57,579 nucleotides of DNA from Spirochaetia bacterium (GCA_029857955.1 JAOUFY010000010.1:1-57579), one strand, 5' to 3'; positions 44,537 to 54,333 are shown, counted from the stretch's first letter. Numbers and translations: made by a program. Notes: generated by a model from the letters alone, not told the origin.

Positions 44537-45691
44537 TTATTCTTCGTCTTCATTTTCTTCAAGGGTATATTTTTCTATTATAGGTTGTTTACCGCGAACG
44601 AGGGAAATTTCTATTATGTCGCCAGGTTTTTTATCGTATAAAAATAATCTAATATCAGCAATAGAATGAACTGGTACATTGTTTAAAGATAAAATTTCAT
44701 CTTTTTCTTTCAAGACATGTTTATCTTTAATTTCTTTTGAACTAAAACCAATTACAGTTACTTTTTCATTTGTTGATGAAATCATGACTTTCAGTCGAGG
44801 TGAAGTTTTCATTTTTACATGCTGTGTATAAACAAAATAGTCGGCTGCACCTGGTTTAAAGGCCAAATCAAGTACAATGATTTGATTTGATTTCCCGGTA
44901 ATTCTTTGAAGTCGTTTAGGAATTCCAAAGCCAAATTCAACATGGCCGTTTCCAACAAGTAAAATCATGGTTTTTTGCGGATTTGCTTTAATGTACTGTG
45001 ACGCTGATTGTGCCATATATTCGTCGCGGATAAGCTGCGAAAGGTAAAAATTATCAGGTAATTTATTTTCATAACCTGGATGTTGAGTAAAAATTTGAGA
45101 TAGACTATTTTTATATGTTACATTTGAAAAATCTATTTGATCAGGAATTTCCTTTAACTCTTCTTGTGTAATGTCTTGAAAACTGTGTCGGCCAATTTTA
45201 CGTATAATGTCATTTTTAATATTTAATCCGATAACATCAATATTATTTTTTCTTGCAAAGTCAAGAATGTCTTTATAGTATTGGTAGTCATAACCCCATT
45301 CTAAAAAATAATTGCTGAATTTTAACAATTCTGCTTCTGTGATTTTTTTACTTATGTATTCGGATATAATTTTATTGTACGAACTGGAAAACATCTCCAT
45401 TCCTATTGAAATGTTTTTATTTTTTTGATAAAGAGCTTTAATGATTTCAAGTTGCTTTATATGGTTTGAATATTCAGTATGGTTTTCGCCAATAAAAATA
45501 AACGATGTTTGGGTTAATTTATCGGCTAAAGGCTGAATTGGCATTGAGCTTAAGATTATATTTTTTTTAAAATCTATTCCATTATTATATTCAATTTTTT
45601 CTTCAATAGTTTGTACTACGCTGGAAAAACCAAGCGTGATCATTGTAATAATAAAAAGAAGAGTTTTGTGCATGTAGTTTACGGATCTCAT
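44537..45691 (-). CDS. ChaN-family haem-binding-type protein fused to a PDZ domain
   Basis: 384 residues. A signal peptide (about 8-26, LLFIITMITLGFSSVVQT) is followed by a ChaN/DUF399 domain (PF04187, about 55-275) with FIFIGENHTEYSNHIKQLEI, SIGMEMFSSSYNKII and TMILLVGNGHVEFGFG. The conserved GExH and GNGH motifs are present. Residues about 300-378 (VIGFSSKEIKDKHVLKEKDE ... HSIADIRLFL) form a PDZ domain. Related ChaN proteins bind haem and help iron uptake; the fold also resembles esterases. The PDZ part suggests it works with an envelope partner. It is a single gene, divergent from argB. Confidence 0.8.
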   Translation of the reverse strand: MRSVNYMHKTLLFIITMITLGFSSVVQTIEEKIEYNNGIDFKKNIILSSMPIQPLADKLTQTSFIFIGENHTEYSNHIKQLEIIKALYQKNKNISIGMEMFSSSYNKIISEYISKKITEAELLKFSNYFLEWGYDYQYYKDILDFARKNNIDVIGLNIKNDIIRKIGRHSFQDITQEELKEIPDQIDFSNVTYKNSLSQIFTQHPGYENKLPDNFYLSQLIRDEYMAQSASQYIKANPQKTMILLVGNGHVEFGFGIPKRLQRITGKSNQIIVLDLAFKPGAADYFVYTQHVKMKTSPRLKVMISSTNEKVTVIGFSSKEIKDKHVLKEKDEILSLNNVPVHSIADIRLFLYDKKPGDIIEISLVRGKQPIIEKYTLEENEDEE

Positions 45692-45897
45692 GATCTGTTA
45701 CATCAGATTGAGGAATACAGCGGTAAACAATTTTTTATGCACATTCAAGTTGCTCTATATCCATATCAATAAATTAAGTTTTATACATTTATTATCCTGA
45801 TTGATTTAATGATTTTGATTTAATATCAAAGCTTATGGCAAATTAAAAATAAGCATAGCGATTGTCCGCTTATATTCTTTTAAAAAAATGCCCAAAT

Positions 45898-46749
45898 ATG
45901 AAAGCAGTTGATTTTTTTAAAACAAAAGAAGGTGAAAAATATCTTAAAACTTTTCAAAACACAACAATAGTCGTCAAATACGGAGGAGCCGCGCTTGAAG
46001 AAAAATCCATGATGAATTATTTTTTAGAAGACGTAGCTCAAATGAAGCAACATGGTATTAACATTGTATTGGTTCACGGAGGCGGTAAAATGCTTTCTGA
46101 AAAAATGAAAGAAAAAAATCTTCCCGTAGTTTTTGAAAAAGGGATGAGAAAAACAACAGAGCAGGCAGCGGAACTTGCCAGCGAGGTTTTTGCAGAAATG
46201 AATCAGCTTATTTGTTTAAAATTGCAAGAGTTTGGTTCTCAAGCTCAGTCATTAGTTCATGGTAACGTTGTTTCTGCAAAACTAATGAATGAATCTGACC
46301 CTGAAAACAGAGTAGGGGAAGTAGTAGAGATAAATGCAGCACTTATAGATACACACTACATTCCTGTGATTTCATCAATTGGGAAAAGTATTGACGAGAA
46401 TATTCCAAAAGGATCTTATTTAAACATCAATGCAGATTTACTCGCAGTAGCCGTTGCACAATCAGTAAAGGCTCGAAAACTTATTTTTATTTCTGATGTC
46501 AATGGTATTTATCTGGATCATACCAGGCCAGAAACCAAACTAAGTCATGTTACAGAAAATGAAATATTTGAATTAATTCAAAAAGGTGTTTTACATGGCG
46601 GTATGCAATTAAAAGTTGAAATGGCTCTGAAGGCATTAAAAAGCGGAGTAAGCAAAATCCATTTTATAGATGGTAGAATTGAACACTCTCTTATGTATGA
46701 AATATTTACAGATAAAGGAATTGGTACTGAAATTGTTCATAATGAATAA
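45898..46749 (+). CDS. argB: acetylglutamate kinase
   Basis: 283 residues from ATG 45898; a TTG at 45862 would add 12 residues of poor quality. ArgB phosphorylates N-acetylglutamate, the second step of arginine synthesis. Amino-acid-kinase motifs: VVKYGGAALEE, VLVHGGGKM, YLNINADLLAVAVA, IFISDVNGIYLD and the C-terminal GGMQLKVEMALKALKSGV. HFIDGRIEHSLMYEIF is the usual end of the family. The stop overlaps the tadA start by 8 bases. Confidence 0.95.
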   Translation: MKAVDFFKTKEGEKYLKTFQNTTIVVKYGGAALEEKSMMNYFLEDVAQMKQHGINIVLVHGGGKMLSEKMKEKNLPVVFEKGMRKTTEQAAELASEVFAEMNQLICLKLQEFGSQAQSLVHGNVVSAKLMNESDPENRVGEVVEINAALIDTHYIPVISSIGKSIDENIPKGSYLNINADLLAVAVAQSVKARKLIFISDVNGIYLDHTRPETKLSHVTENEIFELIQKGVLHGGMQLKVEMALKALKSGVSKIHFIDGRIEHSLMYEIFTDKGIGTEIVHNE

Positions 46750-47239
46750 TCCTGAAGATATACCAGAATATGTGAAAAAAGCAATGCAAGCTGCATATGA
46801 TGAAGCAGTTATCGCTTATGAAAATAATGAAGTGCCGATAGGAGCTGTGATTGTAAAAAACAAAACAATTTTAGCTGCTGATCATAATCGCATCGTAGAA
46901 AGACGAGATCCAACTGCTCATGCGGAATTACTTGTAATTCAAAAAGTTTCTGCGATAATTCAAAATGAACGTCTGGTTGATTGTGAACTTTTTACAACAC
47001 TTGAACCATGTGCTATGTGCTCAGGCGCAATCATTATGGCTAGAATACCTGTGGTGTATTTTCTTGCCATGGATGAAAAGTTGCCCGGATTAAGATCGAT
47101 ATCAAGTCTCACCGGTCATAATCACACACCATCGGTAATTTGTTGTGAAAATGTCGATTTCCCCGCAGGTGAGCTATTAAAGAAATTTTTTAAAAATAAA
47201 CGCAATCTCGCAACCGTTAAAAAACCTCATCAAATGTAA
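46742..47239 (+). CDS. tadA: tRNA-specific adenosine-34 deaminase
   Basis: 165 residues from ATG 46742. TadA turns adenosine to inosine at the wobble position of tRNA-Arg(ACG). The cytidine-deaminase-fold zinc motifs are TAHAELLVI (His and catalytic Glu) and TLEPCAMCSGAII (two Cys). EVPIGAVIVK near the N-terminus is also typical. YFLAMDEKLPGLRS is somewhat divergent from the usual FGA.D.KAG segment. Guanine or cytosine deaminases are related, but the length and motifs favour TadA. Translationally coupled to argB. Confidence 0.88.
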   Translation: MNNPEDIPEYVKKAMQAAYDEAVIAYENNEVPIGAVIVKNKTILAADHNRIVERRDPTAHAELLVIQKVSAIIQNERLVDCELFTTLEPCAMCSGAIIMARIPVVYFLAMDEKLPGLRSISSLTGHNHTPSVICCENVDFPAGELLKKFFKNKRNLATVKKPHQM

Positions 47240-47268
47240 TTGAAATATGACCGATACTTAAAAAGATT

Positions 47269-48420
47269 GTGTATTCATTTGATAATTTAATACGTTATAT
47301 TAAAATTATAGCATCATTGATATTTAAAATTGGATTGGTATACTCTTTGCTGAGTTTTGTAATTTTTTCAAATGAAAAAAAATCTGAAAACCATATTGCG
47401 TATGACACCATAAATCACAAAGAATACATCTCATTAAATCGATTTAGAAAAGTTGCTAAAAATGTTCATATTGATTTTAATCGACTTTTACTTACAGTAG
47501 AAGTCATTCATAAAAAAAAAATGGTCAGGTTCCAGGTTAATTCCAAGTTTTATTACAGCGATGGTGGAATGTATCCTTTGGATTATGCGCCAGTTTATCA
47601 GAAAAATGATGTATATATGCCAAGAACTCTCGTTGAAGATTTGTTTACCGAGCTTGATCTTTCTATAAGTTACAAGTTCGATAACAAAAAAGTAACGGTT
47701 AGAGAAGAATCTCATAAAATGCGGTCAAATGCTGGAATTGATTTTATTGTTATCGATCCAGGACATGGAGGAAAAGATCCCGGTGCATCAGGTACATCAT
47801 CTGCAATTGAAAAAAAAATTACTCTCGATGTCTCTGAGTACTTGAATAAATATTTAAATAACGAGTTTCCTGGAGTTAAAATCTATATGACAAGAAGTCG
47901 GGATAATTTTGTTTCACTTGAAAAAAGATCGGATATCGCGAACAAAAAATTAAATAAAGAAAATTTCGGAGTATTTATAAGTCTCCATTGTAATTCTACC
48001 CTTTCCCAGAATGTTCATGGATATGAAGTTTTTTATCTTTCACAAAACCCCGGATCAGAAGAAGATCGAAAAGTGATGATGAGGGAAAACGATCTATTGT
48101 CATCCGGCGATCCCGATATTGGATTAATTGAATCATATTTACTGAATTCGCAGATACTTGCCGAAAGTAAAACGCTTGCCAGACAATTAAACAGATCGCT
48201 TATGACTGAACTTTCAGGCCATGTTACTTCACGTGGAGTGAGAAAGGCAGATTTTCGGGTATTACGGAAATCATTGATGCCGGCTGTATTGATTGAGATG
48301 GGGTACATTTCTAATACCGCCGAAGCTTCAGTTTTACAAACTGATAAATATAAATTGAAACTTGCAAATGCGATTTCAATTGGAATTAAAAACTTTATAA
48401 AGTTTAAGCCAAAAATGTAA
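47269..48420 (+). CDS. N-acetylmuramoyl-L-alanine amidase (Amidase_3)
   Basis: 383 residues, beginning at GTG 47269. An N-terminal hydrophobic segment (about 9-30) leads to a periplasmic region (about 40-150, YISLNRFRKVAKNVHIDF ... VYMPRTLVEDLF) that resembles the copper-amine-oxidase-like N-domain often seen ahead of amidases. The catalytic domain (about 155-380) has IDPGHGGKDPGASG, SEYLNKYLN, FISLHCNST and AVLIEMGYISNTAEA, with the zinc ligands His in PGHGG and LHCN and the catalytic Glu in IEMG. It cuts the bond between MurNAc and the stem peptide, as AmiA/B/C do in cell separation. The next gene follows by 17 bases. Confidence 0.9.
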   Translation: MYSFDNLIRYIKIIASLIFKIGLVYSLLSFVIFSNEKKSENHIAYDTINHKEYISLNRFRKVAKNVHIDFNRLLLTVEVIHKKKMVRFQVNSKFYYSDGGMYPLDYAPVYQKNDVYMPRTLVEDLFTELDLSISYKFDNKKVTVREESHKMRSNAGIDFIVIDPGHGGKDPGASGTSSAIEKKITLDVSEYLNKYLNNEFPGVKIYMTRSRDNFVSLEKRSDIANKKLNKENFGVFISLHCNSTLSQNVHGYEVFYLSQNPGSEEDRKVMMRENDLLSSGDPDIGLIESYLLNSQILAESKTLARQLNRSLMTELSGHVTSRGVRKADFRVLRKSLMPAVLIEMGYISNTAEASVLQTDKYKLKLANAISIGIKNFIKFKPKM

Positions 48421-48437
48421 ACTAAAAGCTATATAAT

Positions 48438-49055
48438 ATGAAACGAATATACATGATTGTAAAAAAATATGGATATGATCTTTATCACCGATTTTATACG
48501 TATTTAAAAAAGGATGAGGGTAACTCAGCTTTTTATTTTAGAGTTGTTCTTTTATTTTTATGGATTAATATATTTGCAGTATTTGTTTTAGCAAAAGTTA
48601 ATCCTTTTCAATTAATAAATCCGTTTAAATTTTTATACAAATCTCCTGTTGACCAGAGAAAAGAAATAATACTGTATTTTCCTGCCTCGATTAAAGATCT
48701 TAATGAAAAGAATAATTCAACTGAAAAATCAAATATTGTTGAGTTGCGTCAAAAGACAAATATTGACGATCACTACAATTCAAATAATAGAGAAAAATTA
48801 ATTTTACAAAATGCATGGGCGATAATTCAGCAACTCGAAGTAGCACCTGAGAGTGTAAGGGGAGTGAAGGCTATTAAAGATGAGCTTATTGTAAAATGGA
48901 TATGGTTTTTCCAGGGAAAACTCATCGTTAATCTTGATTTAAAAAGAGTAAATAATCTTGGTGAAGATCAAAAAAATTTAATGATCAATTGTATACGAAA
49001 ATCTCTTCAGGCAAATCTTGGGGCTTTTACAGAAATATTAATAATTGTTAAGTAG
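48438..49055 (+). CDS. membrane protein with GerM-like domain
   Basis: 205 residues. One membrane helix (about 30-55, FYFRVVLLFLWINIFAVFVL) is followed by a linker and a domain of about 130 residues. KEIILYFPASIKDL, then the helix LILQNAWAIIQQLEVAPESV, IVKWIWFFQGKLIVNLDL, and the final TEILIIVK follow the order of the GerMN domain (PF10646), which starts with V.LYFPD and ends with a strand V.I.VDG. The match is weak but supported by its operon with a cell-wall amidase, since GerM acts with SpoIID and SpoIIP in spore formers. Overlaps the 3' end of lnt by 8 bases. Confidence 0.5.
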   Translation: MKRIYMIVKKYGYDLYHRFYTYLKKDEGNSAFYFRVVLLFLWINIFAVFVLAKVNPFQLINPFKFLYKSPVDQRKEIILYFPASIKDLNEKNNSTEKSNIVELRQKTNIDDHYNSNNREKLILQNAWAIIQQLEVAPESVRGVKAIKDELIVKWIWFFQGKLIVNLDLKRVNNLGEDQKNLMINCIRKSLQANLGAFTEILIIVK

Positions 49056-50673
49056 TTTTTGTCAGTGTATTCTTGAAATGAGAAATTGTTGCTATCAACA
49101 AGAATAAAGATCCGCATAAAAGAAAAATTCTAAAAGGCCATAAACCGGTGATAGAATATAATGAATGACTTTTATCGGGTATCGGAACTTCATAAAGGCG
49201 GGTATCTTTTGTTTCACTTTCTGTTGGCTCATGGATTTCTCCAGTTGTATCAATATAGCCGCTGATTCCGGAATTGGTTGCGCGGATTATAGGTAATCTC
49301 AGTTCAATGGCTCTCATTGATGAACCTTTCATATGCTGTGCATTTTCAGTTGTTAACCCAAACCATGTGTCATTGGTAATGTTTATTATAATCTGGCCTT
49401 TTTTTCCGCTTTCATTATAATAATCAAGGGTAAATTCAGGAGGTAAAAGTTCATAACAAATTGAAGGAATTATTTGCATTGAATTTAATGTTAGAATTTT
49501 TTTTTCTTTCCCATGCGTAAAACCTGAAATTTCAGGAACAAGATTGTATATCTCTGGAAATAAACTGGCAAATGGAATAAATTCTCCAAAAGGTAGAAGC
49601 TCTATCTTATGATAATAACCAATGGCTATACCATCTTTATCCAATAACCACAAATTATTATAATAGTTACGCGGACTTTCATCATAAACGTCATTGATGA
49701 TCATGGCAACTTTATATTTATTTTGTATCCTCTCGATGGCATCTTTATAATAACCTGGTATTTGAAAGCTTAAAAATGGTACTGAACTTTCTGACCAAAC
49801 TACAAGCTCCGGTTTTTTGTTTTCTGAAATACTGTTTTGAAGTAGTTTCTCTGTCATATCTTCTTGGTTTTTTAAAACATCTAATGCTTGCTTTTCCATG
49901 GATTCACCCCATTTAAAGGCAAGTGGCGTATTTCCTTGAATCAAGGCAATTCTTCTTTTTTCATAACTTAAGTTTTTTGAATTATAATATTGAATAGACA
50001 AGTATCCATATATATGCAGAATGACTAACAAGCTTGAAACAAAAACCATTGTTTTATTGTGAATAAATTTTTGAATAACCGGTTGTTCTTTTCTACTTTT
50101 TATCATTTTAATAATATCATACAAAAGTAAATTGGTTAAAAACCAAAATATGGAAACTCCGTAAATACCAACAAGATCAGCTGATTGAATGAGGAAAATA
50201 TCACCTCCTGCGTGATTTGCACCCAATGCATGAAAAAGTTGCCACCCAAAATATTCACTCACACCCCAGAAAAAGGCCCAGAAGAAATATCGATTGATTA
50301 AAATATTATAAAAAAATATATTTTTATTTTTAACAATTAAATTCCAAAACTGAACCAGAAGAATAAATATTATATATCTGCTACTTGTGATCACTGAGTA
50401 TAGAAAAAAAATAACAATTGAAATTGTCCAATGTATATGACCAAATACAGTAATTGTGTGAAGCAGCCAGTAAGCGATGAAAAAATTTAAAAATAATGTA
50501 AATACATAACCAAGTAAAAATGAGTTTTTTATACTATATTTTTCATTTTCAAGAAAATAAAATAATGGTAGCAGCATTATAAATCCGCAAAACCAAAAAT
50601 TAAATGGTGCAAGCGATAATGCAGCCATGCTTCCAAAAAAGATAAGCATTAAAATAGGTTTGATATATTTCAT
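49048..50673 (-). CDS. lnt: apolipoprotein N-acyltransferase
   Basis: 541 residues: about eight membrane segments (1-230), then a nitrilase-type catalytic domain (about 240-500). The catalytic Glu-Lys-Cys triad lies in VVWSESSVP (Glu), YHKIELLPFGEFIP (Lys) and PSICYELL (Cys). Lnt adds the third acyl chain to lipoproteins in the inner membrane, before sorting by Lol. A last membrane helix follows near 515-530. It overlaps the end of pgi by 4 bases and is the last gene of the chemoreceptor-pgi-lnt run. Confidence 0.94.
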   Translation of the reverse strand: MKYIKPILMLIFFGSMAALSLAPFNFWFCGFIMLLPLFYFLENEKYSIKNSFLLGYVFTLFLNFFIAYWLLHTITVFGHIHWTISIVIFFLYSVITSSRYIIFILLVQFWNLIVKNKNIFFYNILINRYFFWAFFWGVSEYFGWQLFHALGANHAGGDIFLIQSADLVGIYGVSIFWFLTNLLLYDIIKMIKSRKEQPVIQKFIHNKTMVFVSSLLVILHIYGYLSIQYYNSKNLSYEKRRIALIQGNTPLAFKWGESMEKQALDVLKNQEDMTEKLLQNSISENKKPELVVWSESSVPFLSFQIPGYYKDAIERIQNKYKVAMIINDVYDESPRNYYNNLWLLDKDGIAIGYYHKIELLPFGEFIPFASLFPEIYNLVPEISGFTHGKEKKILTLNSMQIIPSICYELLPPEFTLDYYNESGKKGQIIINITNDTWFGLTTENAQHMKGSSMRAIELRLPIIRATNSGISGYIDTTGEIHEPTESETKDTRLYEVPIPDKSHSLYSITGLWPFRIFLLCGSLFLLIATISHFKNTLTKTT

Positions 50674-52256
50674 TTTAAATATTTATAGAGTCTTATACAT
50701 TTTTCGCTTAACGGGTCTATTAATGATGAACATATATCATCATTTTTAATGCAGGTTTCAATTTGTGAACAACTTTTTTTTCCGCGTTCAACTCCCCATT
50801 GATCAAAGCTGTTGATCTGCCATAGTGCTCCTAATGCTACAGTTTTATGTTCATACATAGCCAATAAATTTCCAAGAGACGCAGGACTCCATTTTTTAAT
50901 AAAAATAAGGTTACATGGTTTATTTCCGTCTATACTTTTGTGTTTATCTACAATTTCTTTTTCGTTGCTTTTATAGCCGAATATCATTGTTTGTGCTTGA
51001 GCAAGAATGCTGGCAAATAGAAATGTGTAATTGGATTTATTTTGTTCATAATCCGGAGCTCGTAATAGTCCAATTAAATCGCAATGAAAAAAATGACTAC
51101 CCTGGTGCAGCGCTTGAAAATATGAATGCTGGCAGTTCGTACCAGTGGTTCCAAAAACAGCCGATGTAGTAGAGTAAGTGATTTGATTTCCATATAAATC
51201 AAGTGTTTTTCCGTTTGATTCCATTTGTAATTGCTCTAAAAACATAGGCAGTAGTTTTAAACGTTCAGTATAAGGGCTTACATTGTAAAATTGAGAATTA
51301 TAAAAGTTCGTATACCAAAATTCAAGTAATGCTAGAATTACCGGCATATTATTTAAAGGAGGATTATTTAAAAAATGGTGATCCATTTCTGATGCCCCGT
51401 TTAGGAGCTCTTTAAAATTTTCAAATCCAATCGATATACTTATACTTAATCCTACAGCTGACCATAGTGAAAAACGCCCGCCAATTGTATCTGGAAAGTT
51501 TAACACATTTTCGCTGAATGTATCGATAATTTTATATGCTTCTGGATTGGCAGAAACAAGTAAAAAATGTTTTTTAAAATTAATATTTTGTTTTTTCAGT
51601 GTTGTTATAAAAAAATTCGCGATACTCAAAATTTCAGGGGTTTTAAAGCTTTTTGAAACGAGAATAAAAAGGGTTGTTTTGAGATCAACTTTATTTAAAA
51701 TACGATTTAACTCGTAAGGATCTACAGATGAAATAAATAAAACCTCCGGTGCAGATGATATTTTAAACTCCTGCAGTGCATCAACAACTAACCGTGGACC
51801 AAGATCAGAACCTCCAATACCAATGTGAACGATATGTTTTATGTTTCCGGCTAAAGATTCTGTCTCAGTCTTGTTGTGAACGATATTTGTTAATTCTTGA
51901 ATTTTATTTAAAGTTTTTTTTATATCATTGATTAAATTTACTTTACCTGAAAATATTGTATTTTCAGAATTTCTTAGGGCAATATGATCAGCGCTTTTAT
52001 TCTCTGTAGCATTTACAATTTGACCACTAAAAATATTTTCACGAAATTTAATAAAGTTTTTACTGATTAAGAATTTTTCCAATAATGGTAATGTTTGTGA
52101 ATCAATCAAGTTTCTACTAAAATCAAGATAAATGTATTTATCTTCTAAAATATAATTATCTGATTTGTCTCGATTTAAAATAATTTTGTTGAAATCGTAT
52201 TTACTTATCTGTAAATGATGATCGTGCAGGTTATTATATTCATTATTAAAGTACAT
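50670..52256 (-). CDS. pgi: glucose-6-phosphate isomerase
   Basis: 528 residues. Pgi interconverts glucose-6-phosphate and fructose-6-phosphate. Motifs are HIGIGGSDLGPRLVVDAL, VSKSFKTPEIL (sugar phosphate site), GGRFSLWSAVGLSI, GTTGTNCQHSYFQALHQGS and FDQWGVERGK, all typical of the long bacterial form. The N-terminal 60 residues are more divergent. The start lies 2 bases after the chemoreceptor stop and the end overlaps lnt by 4 bases, so all three are probably on one transcript. Confidence 0.95.
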   Translation of the reverse strand: MYFNNEYNNLHDHHLQISKYDFNKIILNRDKSDNYILEDKYIYLDFSRNLIDSQTLPLLEKFLISKNFIKFRENIFSGQIVNATENKSADHIALRNSENTIFSGKVNLINDIKKTLNKIQELTNIVHNKTETESLAGNIKHIVHIGIGGSDLGPRLVVDALQEFKISSAPEVLFISSVDPYELNRILNKVDLKTTLFILVSKSFKTPEILSIANFFITTLKKQNINFKKHFLLVSANPEAYKIIDTFSENVLNFPDTIGGRFSLWSAVGLSISISIGFENFKELLNGASEMDHHFLNNPPLNNMPVILALLEFWYTNFYNSQFYNVSPYTERLKLLPMFLEQLQMESNGKTLDLYGNQITYSTTSAVFGTTGTNCQHSYFQALHQGSHFFHCDLIGLLRAPDYEQNKSNYTFLFASILAQAQTMIFGYKSNEKEIVDKHKSIDGNKPCNLIFIKKWSPASLGNLLAMYEHKTVALGALWQINSFDQWGVERGKKSCSQIETCIKNDDICSSLIDPLSEKCIRLYKYLK

Positions 52257-52258
52257 AA

Positions 52259-54097
52259 TCAGGAAAAAACATATCCAATTCTCACGGCACCCCAGTGGCG
52301 TCCACGAAATATTAGAGGAATAGACAGATCATTCATAAAGTCTCCCGTGTCGCGAGGATACATTTGTACTAAATGGTCTTCTTTAACATTTGAAGCAGCT
52401 TTTTTCCCGATGGCATCATTAAATATTCGCTTGGTTCTGTTTAAATTTTTATCTGCGTTTAAATCTGTTGTTATGCTCATAGAATATTTTTTATTATGAG
52501 TCGGGCAATACCCTTTGTCATCTGTTATTGAGAAATAATCAATCCGATTATCCATGTTTAAATATTTTTCCTGTATCGGAGAAATGAATTCATCAGTAAA
52601 TCTGTCAAACTCAGAACGATATTTAGGGGGACTGAAGCCGCTTATTGGCGTATATTTACGGTTAAACAAATCCTTTTCCGTTATATGACCTGATTCGATG
52701 CCTTTTTCAAATGCATCGCAAACTTCTTGTAAAAATTCCTTTCCAAGTTGAAGAAAGTGTTGAGTCGGGTTTTCAATTCTTTCTTCAAATTTTAAACGAT
52801 TTACTATATTTCTCATCGCTTCAATTTGTATATCCAATGTATCTGTGTATGAATAAATATCTGCCACATCAGTAGAACTTTCACGTATAAATCGTGCAAT
52901 AGATTCAATATATAAATTTATATCTTCAGCACGGCTTGATTGTTTTTTAGAAATGATTGCTACCTCATGGATTTGATCAGTCATATATTCGACTGCCTCA
53001 AGTATTACTTTTAAATCTTCGAGTACTTCTTTTGAGCTTTTAATAATCAGATTTGCCTGAGCTGATTCTTTTGGTACAACTTCCTGCGCAATATTGGTGG
53101 AAACTCGAATAGAATCGATCATATCAATTACATTTTGTGTAGATTTTTGTGTTGTTTCGGCAAGTTTTCCAATTTCTTCCGCGACTACTGCAAAACTATG
53201 CCCCTGTGATCCGGCACGTGCTGCTTCAATCGTTGCATTTAATGCAAGCAAGTTGGTTTGATCTGCAATGTTTTCTATACTCTCTATAATTTCGCTTACT
53301 TTTTGAGATGAAGTTCCCAGATTAATAATCAAGGATGTAGTTTTACCCATTGTACCCAGAAGACGATTTATTTCATCTTCCATATTATGCAGCATTTTTT
53401 GTCCGACAATTGCTGATTCAATTGCCTTTTCTGACATATTACGTATAATACCAACGTTTTTGTTAATATCATCAAAAAAGTTTTTAAGCTCATTTGTTGA
53501 GATCATTATTTCGTGAGACTGGTTTACTTGAGCTCGTAATCTTCCTCCATTGATGCCGATTAAATCATTAATTAAGAACGAATCTTTTTCTATTGTTTCG
53601 ATGATTGTGTTGATAAATATGATATCTGAAATTTTTATTTGTTCTTTCAAATTATTATTTTTATCTGATAATTTTTCATTTAATTTTATAGAAACTTTAT
53701 TACCCCTAAAGGGTATAATAAACAAACCAATACTTATAATAGTGCTATACAAAAGGTTAATGATCAGTAACCATTTAATGTCATCGAGATTTAAAGATAT
53801 CGCAGTTTCAGAATATATTAAATAGAGATAAAATGATATCGTAAGTCCCATACTTAAGTAAATGGGTGCAGGTTTTCGATAGAGTAAAAAAATTAAAACA
53901 TTTATATTTAAAATAATATTCGCATATATGTTGTAGTTTGTTAAAATAACAATACCAATCGTTATACTCGTAATCAATGGCACTAAAATCCAAAAATTAA
54001 ATAACTTTTTAGCTAATTTATTTTTTGCTAGTATATCTTCATTATTTTTAAATAATTCATTCTCATCCTGGAGTGTTGTTAATTGTACAGAACTCAT
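52259..54097 (-). CDS. methyl-accepting chemotaxis protein with C-terminal sensor domain
   Basis: 612 residues. Four or five membrane helices (about 30-145) with very short outside loops take the place of a periplasmic sensor. The signalling hairpin follows (about 170-440), with the tip NLLALNATIEAARAGSQG and FAVVAEEIGKLAE, which is close to the chemoreceptor consensus that binds CheA and CheW. The C-terminal about 150 residues form a separate Cache/PAS-like sensor (PPKYRSEFDRFTDEFISPIQ, DDKGYCPTHN, YPRDTGDFMNDLSIP, GRHWGAVRIGY) that would lie in the cytoplasm. It heads the pgi-lnt operon; a sigma28-like site is at 54156-54182. Confidence 0.9.
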   Translation of the reverse strand: MSSVQLTTLQDENELFKNNEDILAKNKLAKKLFNFWILVPLITSITIGIVILTNYNIYANIILNINVLIFLLYRKPAPIYLSMGLTISFYLYLIYSETAISLNLDDIKWLLIINLLYSTIISIGLFIIPFRGNKVSIKLNEKLSDKNNNLKEQIKISDIIFINTIIETIEKDSFLINDLIGINGGRLRAQVNQSHEIMISTNELKNFFDDINKNVGIIRNMSEKAIESAIVGQKMLHNMEDEINRLLGTMGKTTSLIINLGTSSQKVSEIIESIENIADQTNLLALNATIEAARAGSQGHSFAVVAEEIGKLAETTQKSTQNVIDMIDSIRVSTNIAQEVVPKESAQANLIIKSSKEVLEDLKVILEAVEYMTDQIHEVAIISKKQSSRAEDINLYIESIARFIRESSTDVADIYSYTDTLDIQIEAMRNIVNRLKFEERIENPTQHFLQLGKEFLQEVCDAFEKGIESGHITEKDLFNRKYTPISGFSPPKYRSEFDRFTDEFISPIQEKYLNMDNRIDYFSITDDKGYCPTHNKKYSMSITTDLNADKNLNRTKRIFNDAIGKKAASNVKEDHLVQMYPRDTGDFMNDLSIPLIFRGRHWGAVRIGYVFS

Positions 54098-54155
54098 ATT
54101 TATAATTTTTCTTTAGAAATTTATCACGGCCATTGTTTAATTTAATCCTTTTTAA

Positions 54156-54182
54156 TTATCGGATCTTTTATACCGGGTATTA
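54156..54182 (-). promoter_or_regulatory. sigma28 (FliA)-like promoter of the chemoreceptor-pgi-lnt operon
   Basis: Read on the minus strand: TAAT, 15 bases, TCCGATAA (-10 at 54163-54156). The sigma28 consensus is TAAA-N15-GCCGATAA, so 10 of 12 positions match at the exact spacing. It ends 58 bases before the ATG at 54097. Confidence 0.45.
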
Positions 54183-54333
54183 ATATACATTCGAATTAAT
54201 CTTTCCTTTAGCAATTAAATTAATGCCAATTTTAACGTTCTTTAAAATAAATTCCATGGTAATGATAATTTTGTAGTTTTTAAGTAATATAACTAAAAAA
54301 ATAGATTTTTGGAGTTGCCAGGAATATGATCAG

